A DNA stretch of 9,174 nt from JBGSYN01 sp964412385. Lineage in GTDB: Bacteria; Pseudomonadota; Alphaproteobacteria; Geminicoccales; Geminicoccaceae. The DNA lies in NCBI GenBank assembly GCA_964412385.1, contig CAYPOV010000184.1, positions 1 to 9,174 of the forward strand, written 5' to 3'. The notes beneath the pieces are model-generated. The model was given only the letters and a program-made list of their open reading frames with translations. It was not told the DNA's origin and ran no database searches. Positions 1 through 6,238 of the stretch are shown here, one piece after another. The first letter of the stretch is position 1, and each line of letters starts with the position of its first letter. The position numbers were made by a program, and so were the translations under genes.

Positions 1-279
1 GACGAAGCCTCCGTCGATCGGCATGTCCACTCGCCGGTCCGTGGGCGAGATGATGCGCGCGGCCGTCCTACGAGCGCAGAGAAGGTGGTGCGGGATTTCG
101 AAGTCTCGGATCAGGCGAGGGGGGATGGCACCGCCGCAGGGATTGATGCGGCCTGCCTTGTCGAGCAGCAGGACTTCGCGGCCTTGAGCTGCGAGATCGG
201 CAGCGGCCGTGGCACCGGCGGGCCCGCCGCCAATGACGACGGCATCGAAGGTCTCGCCGGCATGGATGATGTTGGTCAT
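1..279 (-). CDS. bchP: Geranylgeranyl reductase BchP, N-terminal part
   Basis: This is the first 93 residues of a flavoprotein geranylgeranyl reductase; the gene continues past the left edge. BchP reduces the geranylgeranyl tail of bacteriochlorophyll to phytyl. The sequence shows an N-terminal Rossmann dinucleotide-binding motif (VVIGGGPAGATAA, residues 14-26), an acidic residue at the end of the second strand (LLLDKAG, residues 37-43), and the stretch PCGGAIPPRL (47-56) typical of this family. The ATG at 277-279 is preceded by a good ribosome binding site (GGGAGG, about 8 nt upstream). It is the last visible gene of the bchG-bch2-bchP operon, 15 bp after the transporter gene. The family also includes plant ChlP and archaeal digeranylgeranyl reductases, but the operon context strongly favours BchP. 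Confidence 0.93.
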   Translation of the reverse strand, partial: MTNIIHAGETFDAVVIGGGPAGATAAADLAAQGREVLLLDKAGRINPCGGAIPPRLIRDFEIPHHLLCARRTAARIISPTDRRVDMPIDGGFV

Positions 280-294
280 GTGCTGGGCCTCCCT

Positions 295-1614
295 TTAGGC
301 AAGCGATGCAGCCGGCTCGCTGCCGGCTTTGTTGGATTGCGGTGTCGGAATGATGGTTACGCGGGTGGCAAGAACGGCCGCTACGACGAAGAGGCAGGCT
401 TCGACGGTGAAGACCGTGCCATAGGCAAGGGGAGCTGTCGGCAAGATTGCGCGGGTAATGTCGATGGCGAGCGTGCCAAGAAAGCCGCCGAGGCCGAAGG
501 CGATGGCTTGAGCCGCACCCCAAAGACCCATGCGGGTTCCTTCGCGCTGCTCGCGGCCATGCCCTGCAAGGGTCATCATCGAGCCGATCGCCGCCACCGC
601 AAAGGCGCCGTTGGCAAGACCCAAAAGGAACACCATGGGGCGAAGCGGGAAACCGGGGCCGGCAAAGCCCGCAGCGGCGATACCTATCAGGGCCAAGGCG
701 GAGGCGATACAGCCGCCGACAACCCAACCGCGCATGCTGCCGATCTTGAAGGCACTGCCGGCGATCGCAACCAGCAGCATGCCGGCCAGCACGCCGCCAT
801 GTTGCACGCCGGCGAGCTTGGTCGATTCGCCGGGCGTCATGCCGAAGACGATGCCGGCGAAGGGCTCGAGGATGAGATCCTGGGCACTATAGGCGAGCAT
901 CGAGACGAAGACGAAAATGGTGAAGCGGCGTGCTGCGGTCTCGCTCCAGACCTCGATGAAGGCCCGTTTGAAGTCCGGTCTTTCCTTGGGCGTTTGCGGC
1001 GTCGTGGCTTGTGCTCTTTGCTCGATCCTGAAGGTCGCGAGATAGGCAAGAGCAATGGCTGCGAGAGAGATTATTGTCACCACCATGATCAGACGCGCAG
1101 GGGAATAGGGATCGAGCATGCTGCCTGCGATGGTGGCGGTGATGGCCATGCCGCCGATCATCATGAACCAGACGATGGTGGCAGCCGCCGGCCTTCGCGT
1201 CGGCGCGGTGAGCATGGCGAGCATGGTGAGAAGTGCCGTGCCCGAGGCGCCGACGCCGAGGCCAATGATGAAAAAGGCGATGAAGGCGGCGATGATGCCG
1301 TTGGCCGTGGAGGCCGACATCCACGCGGTGGCGAGTGCAGCGCCTATGCCGCCTAAGGCCAGAACCACCATGCCGCCGACGATCCAGGGTGTGCGCTTGC
1401 CGCCGACGTCGGAGCCGTAGCCGAGGCGCGGGCGGAGGATCTGCACGGCGTAGTGAAAGCCGACAAGCGCGCCTGGCAGGATGGCGGGAAGGGCAAGCTC
1501 GACCACCATGACGCGATTGAGGGTGGATGTGGTCAGCACGACGATCGAGCCGAGGGCCATTTGGACGAGGCCGAGACGGGCGATGCCGAGCCAGGAGAGA
1601 CCGGTTGGATTCAT
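295..1614 (-). CDS. PucC/LhaA/Bch2 family membrane protein
   Basis: This is a 439-residue polytopic inner-membrane protein of the BCH1/PucC/LhaA branch of the major facilitator superfamily. Family members help assemble light-harvesting complexes or deliver bacteriochlorophyll; the exact substrate is not established. Visible family marks are RPRLGYGSDVGGKRTPWI (61-78), the loop after the second helix, and SAQDLILEPFAG (243-254). About twelve hydrophobic segments fill the length, with a hydrophilic central loop at about 195-230. The start is the ATG at 1612-1614, which overlaps the bchG stop codon (ATGA), so translation is probably coupled; no strong ribosome binding site is visible. A longer reading upstream would run through bchG in another frame and is rejected. 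The position between bchG and bchP matches the gene called bch2 or orf427/428 in Rhodobacter, but pucC and lhaA are close paralogues, so I leave the symbol blank. Confidence 0.92.
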   Translation of the reverse strand: MNPTGLSWLGIARLGLVQMALGSIVVLTTSTLNRVMVVELALPAILPGALVGFHYAVQILRPRLGYGSDVGGKRTPWIVGGMVVLALGGIGAALATAWMSASTANGIIAAFIAFFIIGLGVGASGTALLTMLAMLTAPTRRPAAATIVWFMMIGGMAITATIAGSMLDPYSPARLIMVVTIISLAAIALAYLATFRIEQRAQATTPQTPKERPDFKRAFIEVWSETAARRFTIFVFVSMLAYSAQDLILEPFAGIVFGMTPGESTKLAGVQHGGVLAGMLLVAIAGSAFKIGSMRGWVVGGCIASALALIGIAAAGFAGPGFPLRPMVFLLGLANGAFAVAAIGSMMTLAGHGREQREGTRMGLWGAAQAIAFGLGGFLGTLAIDITRAILPTAPLAYGTVFTVEACLFVVAAVLATRVTIIPTPQSNKAGSEPAASLA

Positions 1615-2501
1615 AGGTTGGTACCCGAGGCGATATCGTTGCGAAGCGCAAAAGCACAGACCAACATGCCAAGGACATAGAGGCTCGTGCCCGTCGCGTT
1701 GTACCACGGGGCTTTCTCTCGCGGACTCCGCAGGAGCCGGGTCATCAGCCAGAATTGAACGAGGAGAAGGAGGACGATGATGCCGGCGTAGATCGCCATG
1801 CCCCACGAGAGCAGAAGCGCGATGACGATGACTTGGGGGACCGCCATGACGAGACAGGCGAATTTTGCCGCGCGTTCGACGCCGAGCTTGACGGGCAAGG
1901 AGCCGATGCCGGTTTCGATATCGCCCTCGACCGATTTGAAATCGTTGAGGGTCATGATGCCGTGGGCGCCGACGCTATAGAGAAAGGCTGTGACGACAAT
2001 CCGCCAATCGGGGAAGGCCGCGAGCATGATGGCGGCGCCGGTAAACCAGGGAAGGCCCTCATAGCAGAGTGCGACAGCAGTGTTGCCCCACCAGCCATTG
2101 CGTTTGAGGCGAAAGGGCGGGGCGCTGTAGACCCAGGCAAGGGCGAGGCCGAACAGGGCGGCGCCAAAGCCCCAGGCACCCAAGGTCGAGGCGACAGCGA
2201 CCGAAAGTGCAGTCCAGCCAAGTGCTAGATAGAAGCCCCAACGGCCGGGCACGCGGCCAGAAGGTATCGGGCGGTCGGGCTCATTGATGGCGTCGACATG
2301 CCGGTCGTACCAATCATTGACGGCTTGGCTGGTGGCGCAGACAAGGGGGCCAGCGAGTACCACGCCTGCAATGATCACGGGCCAGCGCTCGCTTGCGGAA
2401 ACCCCTGAGGAGACAACGCCGCAGGCAAAGGCCCACATCGGCGCAAACCACGTAATTGGTTTGAGCAATTCGAGCATTGCCGCAGGTTTCGGACGTGCCA
2501 T
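1611..2501 (-). CDS. bchG: Bacteriochlorophyll synthase BchG (UbiA-type prenyltransferase)
   Basis: This 296-residue integral membrane prenyltransferase esterifies bacteriochlorophyllide a with geranylgeranyl or phytyl diphosphate. The diagnostic first Asp-rich motif is NDWYDRHVDAINEPDRPIPS (residues 62-81). The second, NDFKSVEGD followed by IETGIGSLPVKLG, spans about 186-207. Several hydrophobic helices lie around them. The start is the ATG at 2499-2501, giving MARPKPAAMLELLKP, with TAGGTG about 7 nt upstream. The frame is open to 2594, but the extra 31 residues look non-coding, would run through the control region and would overlap the divergent hydrolase start. BchG is the first gene of the operon leading into the PucC-like gene (4-bp overlap) and bchP. 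A PpsR-like site lies 31-48 bp upstream of the start, so oxygen-dependent repression is likely. Confidence 0.95.
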   Translation of the reverse strand: MARPKPAAMLELLKPITWFAPMWAFACGVVSSGVSASERWPVIIAGVVLAGPLVCATSQAVNDWYDRHVDAINEPDRPIPSGRVPGRWGFYLALGWTALSVAVASTLGAWGFGAALFGLALAWVYSAPPFRLKRNGWWGNTAVALCYEGLPWFTGAAIMLAAFPDWRIVVTAFLYSVGAHGIMTLNDFKSVEGDIETGIGSLPVKLGVERAAKFACLVMAVPQVIVIALLLSWGMAIYAGIIVLLLLVQFWLMTRLLRSPREKAPWYNATGTSLYVLGMLVCAFALRNDIASGTNL

Positions 2502-2592
2502 AGCGCTACACCTAAGCGGCAGGTTGAGAAGCGTCAATCTAAGTTTACACGGAAGAATCAATGAATCGTGACACATCAAAAAAGGGGCCGTC
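2502..2592. promoter_or_regulatory. Divergent control region between bchG and the hydrolase gene
   Basis: This 91-bp, fairly AT-rich gap separates two divergent start codons and must hold the promoters of both transcripts. It contains one PpsR-like palindrome (2532-2549). I could not fix convincing -35/-10 pairs for either direction. A run of A followed by GGGG (2578-2587) serves as the ribosome binding site of the hydrolase. Confidence 0.6.
2532..2549 (-). promoter_or_regulatory. Putative PpsR/CrtJ operator upstream of bchG
   Basis: Read on the minus strand the site is TGTAAACTTAGATTGACG. It fits the known PpsR/CrtJ recognition pattern TGT-N12-ACA with one mismatch in the last base. It matches 14 of 18 positions of the perfect site upstream of ppsR, including the core AACTT. 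It lies between the divergent bchG and hydrolase starts, so it could control both. Binding is inferred from the motif only. Confidence 0.55.
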
Positions 2593-3558
2593 ATGTCGCC
2601 ACGCTTTCCGGACCTGCCAAACGCCTTAGACTGCGAACGCCTGGAGTTCGAAGGCCGCGCCGGCCGGCTATCCTACTACATTGATGGCCCCGAACCCTCG
2701 ACGGAACGCCCGCCGCTGCTTTTGGTTCATTCCATCAATGCGGCAGGCTCGGCCTATGAGATCAAGCCGATATTTGAGGCCATGCGGGACACGCATCGCG
2801 TCTACGCGCCCGATCTTCCGGGCTTCGGTTTTTCGGATCGATCAGAGCGTCGCTACAATGTTCGGCTCTATGTCGATGCGGTCAAAGACATGACTGAGCA
2901 TGTTGTTGCCAAGGAAGGATGCGCACCAATCGACATCGTGGCTCTTTCGCTGGCCTCGGAATTCGTTGCGCGCGCTGCAATCGAGCGTCCGGAGACTGTT
3001 CGGTCCCTGACGATGATCACGCCAACAGGATTTTCGGCACGAACCGGGGGTTCTCCCGGTCCAGAAGGTTCGACGCGCGAGGTCCCTGGCCTCTATGGCA
3101 TCTTCACCTTTCCGCTTTGGCGCAGAGGTTTTTTCGGATTGCTCACGAGCCGCAAGAGCATACGGTTCTTTCTGGAGAAGACCTTCGGCAGCAAAGAGAT
3201 CGACCAGGGCCTCTTGGATTATGACTATCTGACGACCCACCAACCCGGCGCCGATCGAGCACCGTTTGCCTTCGTTTCAGGACGTCTTTTCAGCCGTGAT
3301 ATCCGAGGTGTGTATGAACAACTCACAATACCCGTTTGGATGCCCCATGGCACGAAGGGCGATTTCAAGGATTTCAGCAAAGCGGATTGGGTGAGAGACC
3401 GACGGAATTGGATGGTAACGGCCTACAATACGGGTGCATTGCCCCAATTTGAGGAATCCGACCGGTTTGCGGCCGAACTTCGCGTCTTTCTGGATGAAGT
3501 GGGCAAGCCTATTCAAGCCGAAGAGTCGCCTGAGTCCCCGGCATCGACGATGCCATAG
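2593..3558 (+). CDS. Alpha/beta-hydrolase-fold protein of unknown substrate
   Basis: This 321-residue protein has an alpha/beta-hydrolase fold. LLLVHSIN (42-49) is the strand and oxyanion-loop region, with HS in place of the usual HG. APDLPGFGFSDRS (72-84) is the typical loop after the next strand. DIVALSLASEF (114-124) is the nucleophile elbow, with Ser119 in A-L-S-L-A rather than G-x-S-x-G. A lid-like region spans about 146-235. IPVWMPHGTKGDFKDF (246-261) carries a candidate acid, Asp257. TGALPQFEES (280-289) aligns with the usual GHxPxxE segment but has Ala282 where the catalytic His is expected. No signal peptide is seen. The ATG at 2593 has GGGG 5 nt upstream. It is divergent from bchG, sharing a control region with a PpsR-like site, and its 3' end overlaps ppsR. 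A photosynthesis-linked role, such as pigment esterase or chelatase-associated BchO-like function, is only inferred; the substrate is unknown. Confidence 0.85.
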   Translation: MSPRFPDLPNALDCERLEFEGRAGRLSYYIDGPEPSTERPPLLLVHSINAAGSAYEIKPIFEAMRDTHRVYAPDLPGFGFSDRSERRYNVRLYVDAVKDMTEHVVAKEGCAPIDIVALSLASEFVARAAIERPETVRSLTMITPTGFSARTGGSPGPEGSTREVPGLYGIFTFPLWRRGFFGLLTSRKSIRFFLEKTFGSKEIDQGLLDYDYLTTHQPGADRAPFAFVSGRLFSRDIRGVYEQLTIPVWMPHGTKGDFKDFSKADWVRDRRNWMVTAYNTGALPQFEESDRFAAELRVFLDEVGKPIQAEESPESPASTMP

Positions 3559-4937
3559 CGGCGCAACTTCACGTAAAGACTTTGGCGGCTCAATCCCAAC
3601 AGCTCAGCCGCTGACGCTCGATTATCGCCGGTGAGTTCGAGTGCCGCCTCAATACAAAGACGCTCAATCTCGTCAATTGTCTCGCGAACGAGTTCCTTCA
3701 GCGGCACGCGGCCCACCAACTCGGTCAACTGATGCACCGATTGCGGCAAGTTCTGACCTATCGTAGGCCCTTCGCCCCGAGACCGCTGATCTACGTTGCG
3801 GATCAGATAGCCAAAATGGGTATCGGAGCCATGGGTGACGGCGACCGCCGAGACCTCGACATTGGCGATATTGCCGAACTCATTATGTACCGTCGTCGGG
3901 TAAAGACGGACTGCGCCGTGTTGCTTAAGATTGACGAGCAAGACGTTGAGATCGACGCCGGGCCGTCCCAACCATTGATCGAGAGAATTGCCGACGATCT
4001 GCGCCATGCTTGCCATTTGCACGAGATCGAGAAAAGCGGGGTTGCAATAAACAAGCCGCGACGCGCTATCCGTGACCACCAGTGCATCCGGTGACCTATC
4101 AATGATCTCGAGAAGATTTGTCGGGGTGACCGGCGCAGGCGGGGTTGTCTGAATCTCCGAGGATTTCAGCCGCAGCAAGATAAACCCTGCGTTGTCCTGT
4201 CGGAAAAGGGACGCGGACAAGACGATGGGCGTTGTGCCACTGGCGAGCTGGACCCGAACATCATTGGTTCGTCCGGAAGCGTTGACGGCGCTGAGAAAGT
4301 TCATGGCGTCGCGGCGCGAACCTTCGTCGAGTGTCTCGATAAAGTTTGTGCCGCGTATCACATCGGTTCCTTTTCCCAACAGGCTCTCCGCCGCCGGGTT
4401 TGCCTCGACGATACTCCAGTTTCGCCCGTCCAGAACCATTACGGCCTCTGCCGTGACCTGGAACAGAAGTCGGTAGCGCGCCTCGACATGCCGCAATTTG
4501 GAGTAATGGCGCTCCAAGGATTGTTGTGCGTTAACCAAACGCTGTTGCATCTGCGACGTCGACCACAGCTCGCGTCCACAGGCGACAATAGGGCCGCGTT
4601 CGCCAATCAGCATCGCCGTATACGTAACAGGAATATCATTGCCCCAAGAAGAGGCATGATTGACTTGACGCCACCGGGGTGCGGCACGCGATTTGGCGTC
4701 AGCTAGCAGGCTTTCAATCTTGGACCGGCTTTCGACAGTGACCGTGTCGACCCAAGGACGGCCGAGCCACTGGCCATACCATTCCGTCGACCATTCCTCA
4801 TTGCCGAATGCGAGGTCGTAGATGACGCCGTCGAGGTCAAGTACCAGCGCTATGTCCGAACTCGAAGAGATCAGATTGCCAATCGCCTCGGGATCAATAT
4901 CCCGAAGCGATTCTTTGGGAGCTCTAAAGTGCTTCAC
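3513..4937 (-). CDS. ppsR: Photosynthesis repressor PpsR/CrtJ
   Basis: PpsR/CrtJ is the transcriptional repressor of bacteriochlorophyll, carotenoid and light-harvesting genes under oxygen; it binds TGT-N12-ACA sites. The 474 residues show the usual order: an N-terminal domain (about 25-125), a Gln-rich helical linker (QMQQRLVNAQQSLERHYSKL, 129-148), PAS1 (about 150-258), a Pro/Thr hinge (264-273), PAS2 (about 274-385), and a Fis-type helix-turn-helix (about 412-461, with NRASAAELLGLSRQSLYVKL). The start is a GTG at 4935-4937, chosen because the resulting N-terminus MKHFRAPKESLRDID looks like that of known PpsR proteins; the ribosome binding site is weak. Cysteines are at 120, 298 and 428, the last in the DNA-binding domain. 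The last residues, after KLRRYGI, are encoded in the 46-bp overlap with the convergent hydrolase gene. A perfect PpsR site upstream suggests autoregulation. Confidence 0.95.
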   Translation of the reverse strand: MKHFRAPKESLRDIDPEAIGNLISSSSDIALVLDLDGVIYDLAFGNEEWSTEWYGQWLGRPWVDTVTVESRSKIESLLADAKSRAAPRWRQVNHASSWGNDIPVTYTAMLIGERGPIVACGRELWSTSQMQQRLVNAQQSLERHYSKLRHVEARYRLLFQVTAEAVMVLDGRNWSIVEANPAAESLLGKGTDVIRGTNFIETLDEGSRRDAMNFLSAVNASGRTNDVRVQLASGTTPIVLSASLFRQDNAGFILLRLKSSEIQTTPPAPVTPTNLLEIIDRSPDALVVTDSASRLVYCNPAFLDLVQMASMAQIVGNSLDQWLGRPGVDLNVLLVNLKQHGAVRLYPTTVHNEFGNIANVEVSAVAVTHGSDTHFGYLIRNVDQRSRGEGPTIGQNLPQSVHQLTELVGRVPLKELVRETIDEIERLCIEAALELTGDNRASAAELLGLSRQSLYVKLRRYGIVDAGDSGDSSA

Positions 4938-5029
4938 GGCTTATTGGCCCCTAGATCAAAGGACGGGTCGAGCACTGGACCACCTAGGCCTTTCCGCGAT
5001 TGGCTTATGTCTAGTGGGACTTGGGTCAT

Positions 5030-5057
5030 GTTCTACAGAATTTTCGACCTGTGTCAA
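5030..5057 (-). promoter_or_regulatory. Possible sigma70-type promoter for ppsR
   Basis: On the minus strand, TTGACA (5057-5052) is followed by a 16-bp spacer and TAGAAC (5035-5030). The -35 matches consensus and the -10 is moderate. Transcription would start near 5023, leaving a leader of about 85 nt before the GTG. The PpsR site ends 10 bp upstream of the -35 element. Confidence 0.35.
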
Positions 5058-5066
5058 CTTTTCTTG

Positions 5067-5084
5067 TGTCAATTAAAGTTGACA
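5067..5084. promoter_or_regulatory. PpsR/CrtJ operator upstream of ppsR
   Basis: TGTCAATTAAAGTTGACA is an exact match to TGT-N12-ACA and a near-perfect palindrome with arms TGTCAA and TTGACA. It sits about 130 bp upstream of the ppsR start, next to a candidate promoter. CrtJ autoregulation is known in Rhodobacter capsulatus; autoregulation here is inferred from the site. Confidence 0.75.
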
Positions 5085-5165
5085 GTTGCATATTTGTCAT
5101 AGCTCCGCCGAGGCTTGGCGCCAGTGGGTCAATTGCGACGTTTTGTACCTATTCGAGAGTCGCCT

Positions 5166-6026
5166 TCAGACGAGCGACTGGGCCTGGGATACTGCTTGGC
5201 GTGCGTCACAGGCCGTGCCATCGGCGCCGATTTCGGCCGCAAGTTCCGGGCGATCCAAAAACACTCGTCCGCCGACCAGGACGATGACATCCGGATTTCG
5301 AGATCGGCGCCTGACCGACTCGATGCTGGCCGTCAACTGAGCAAGGCGGGCTTCTGCGCTGATTGAGTAGCCGATAACGTGGAAGACCTCGCGGCTCACC
5401 AGTTTCTCGAGTGCCGCTTGGGTTGGTACCGGTTCCGAATAAGGTTCCCACCCCGCCTTGCGGAAGAATTCGGCAACCATCAACAGGCCGAAATTGTGTT
5501 GTTCGCCAGCAATTGGGATAAGCAGCACCTTACGGCGAACAGTCTCATTGGGTTGGATTTCACGACAAAACGTCGGGCTCAGTTCGTGGAGGATCTCCTG
5601 CAAGCGGCAAAGCCCAACCGTGACGTCGACGAAACTCAGCGTGTCATCGCTCCATCGATCACCCAAGAGACGTGCCGCAGGGGTGAAGAGTTCGAGGAGA
5701 ATTGCCTCGATGTTGATCCCATGTCTGCGAAGGTGATCGACATATTGCCAAGACCTAGTTGGATCGTGGGCGAGTGTTAAATCGGCAAAATACGCAATGT
5801 CGGCCTCCGTTGGCCGGTAGGCTGGCGTAGCGCTATCCAACTGTGTGAGGGTGTTTTCTCGATGAGCCTTCAGCAACCTCGGGATAACCTTGTTTTCTAT
5901 CGTCGAGATTAATTCTACGTGCCGCTCTGGTGTCCTGCCAGGTTCGATTTCCTCGTAGTTCCACGGCGATGATGAGCGTCCGTTGCCATGATTGTCTAGA
6001 GATTCAGATTTTGAGCCCCTGTTCAC
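5166..6026 (-). CDS. ppaA: Cobalamin-binding antirepressor PpaA/AerR
   Basis: PpaA/AerR binds cobalamin and works with PpsR/CrtJ to control photosynthesis genes in response to light and oxygen. The protein is 286 residues from the chosen GTG at 6024-6026, which has GAGGTGAGG ending 6 nt upstream. The frame is open to an earlier GTG at 6036-6038 (290 residues), which lacks a well-placed ribosome binding site. In the 290-residue numbering, a helical region with LLGDRWSDDTLSFVDVTVG spans about 110-155. The B12-binding Rossmann-like domain follows (about 169-288), with GEQHNFGLLMVAEFFRKAG at 178-196. His181 is the likely cobalamin-ligating histidine, as described for AerR; the classical DxHxxG motif is absent. 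VLVGGRVF (253-260) is the GG loop. The N-terminal 40 residues are hydrophilic and longer than usual. It is transcribed toward ppsR and divergent from bchF. Confidence 0.92.
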   Translation of the reverse strand: MNRGSKSESLDNHGNGRSSSPWNYEEIEPGRTPERHVELISTIENKVIPRLLKAHRENTLTQLDSATPAYRPTEADIAYFADLTLAHDPTRSWQYVDHLRRHGINIEAILLELFTPAARLLGDRWSDDTLSFVDVTVGLCRLQEILHELSPTFCREIQPNETVRRKVLLIPIAGEQHNFGLLMVAEFFRKAGWEPYSEPVPTQAALEKLVSREVFHVIGYSISAEARLAQLTASIESVRRRSRNPDVIVLVGGRVFLDRPELAAEIGADGTACDARQAVSQAQSLV

Positions 6027-6204
6027 GCTAGACCTCACCTCATTAATGACGACGCTTCATAGAGCTTCGTCAACTCCCCTCGATGACGAAACGCTACACC
6101 GGCAGTCCCCACGATCTCAAGCCTTGCGCGCCATTTTCCTCTGACGAGACCGGTGTCGATTTTGGGTAACATTTCAAGGATCTCCGATGTCTCACGGGAA
6201 AATT

Positions 6205-6238
6205 TGTCAACAAAAATTGACGTATAGTTTTGTTGACA
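6205..6238. promoter_or_regulatory. Double PpsR-like operator upstream of bchF
   Basis: Two 18-bp sites abut with a 2-bp overlap: TGTCAACAAAAATTGACG (6205-6222) and CGTATAGTTTTGTTGACA (6221-6238). Each fits TGT-N12-ACA with one mismatch, at the inner end. The outer arms TGTCAACAAAA (6205-6215) and TTTTGTTGACA (6228-6238) are a perfect 11-bp inverted repeat around a 12-nt centre. The right half overlaps the predicted bchF -35 element, the position expected for a repressor. Confidence 0.65.

Larger units (their letters stand above)
4938..5165. promoter_or_regulatory. ppsR upstream region between ppaA and ppsR
   Basis: This 228-bp stretch has no credible gene. It separates the ppaA stop from the ppsR start, both on the minus strand. 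It holds a perfect PpsR palindrome (5067-5084), a second copy of GTGTCAA (5051-5057, repeated at 5066-5072), and a plausible minus-strand promoter (5030-5057). An imperfect inverted repeat, GGCC-CC-TAG / CTAGGCC, lies at about 4946-4990 in the presumed ppsR leader. No clear intrinsic terminator for ppaA is visible, so ppsR may also be transcribed by read-through from ppaA. Confidence 0.6.

Noticed and set aside
85..1356. Long plus-strand open frame of 423 codons opposite bchP and the PucC-like gene
   Set aside because: It lies antisense to two clear genes, has low-complexity Gly/Asp/Arg/His-rich sequence, and matches no family; it is a by-product of codon bias in GC-rich DNA.
1615..1806. Extended N-terminus of the PucC-like protein
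   Set aside because: The extra residues are out-of-frame bchG sequence. The ATG overlapping the bchG stop gives the normal family start.
2502..2594. Extended N-terminus of BchG starting at 2594
   Set aside because: It crosses the control region and overlaps the divergent hydrolase start. The ATG at 2499-2501 has a ribosome binding site and gives the usual BchG length.
4946..4990. Inverted repeat GGCC-CC-TAG / CTAGGCC as a terminator or riboswitch
   Set aside because: The stem is short with a bulge, the loop is long, and there is no U-run; it is noted only as a weak feature of the ppsR leader.
5021..5366. Several plus-strand small frames upstream of and across the ppaA 3' end
   Set aside because: They overlap the regulatory region and the antisense of ppaA, lack ribosome binding sites and recognisable content.
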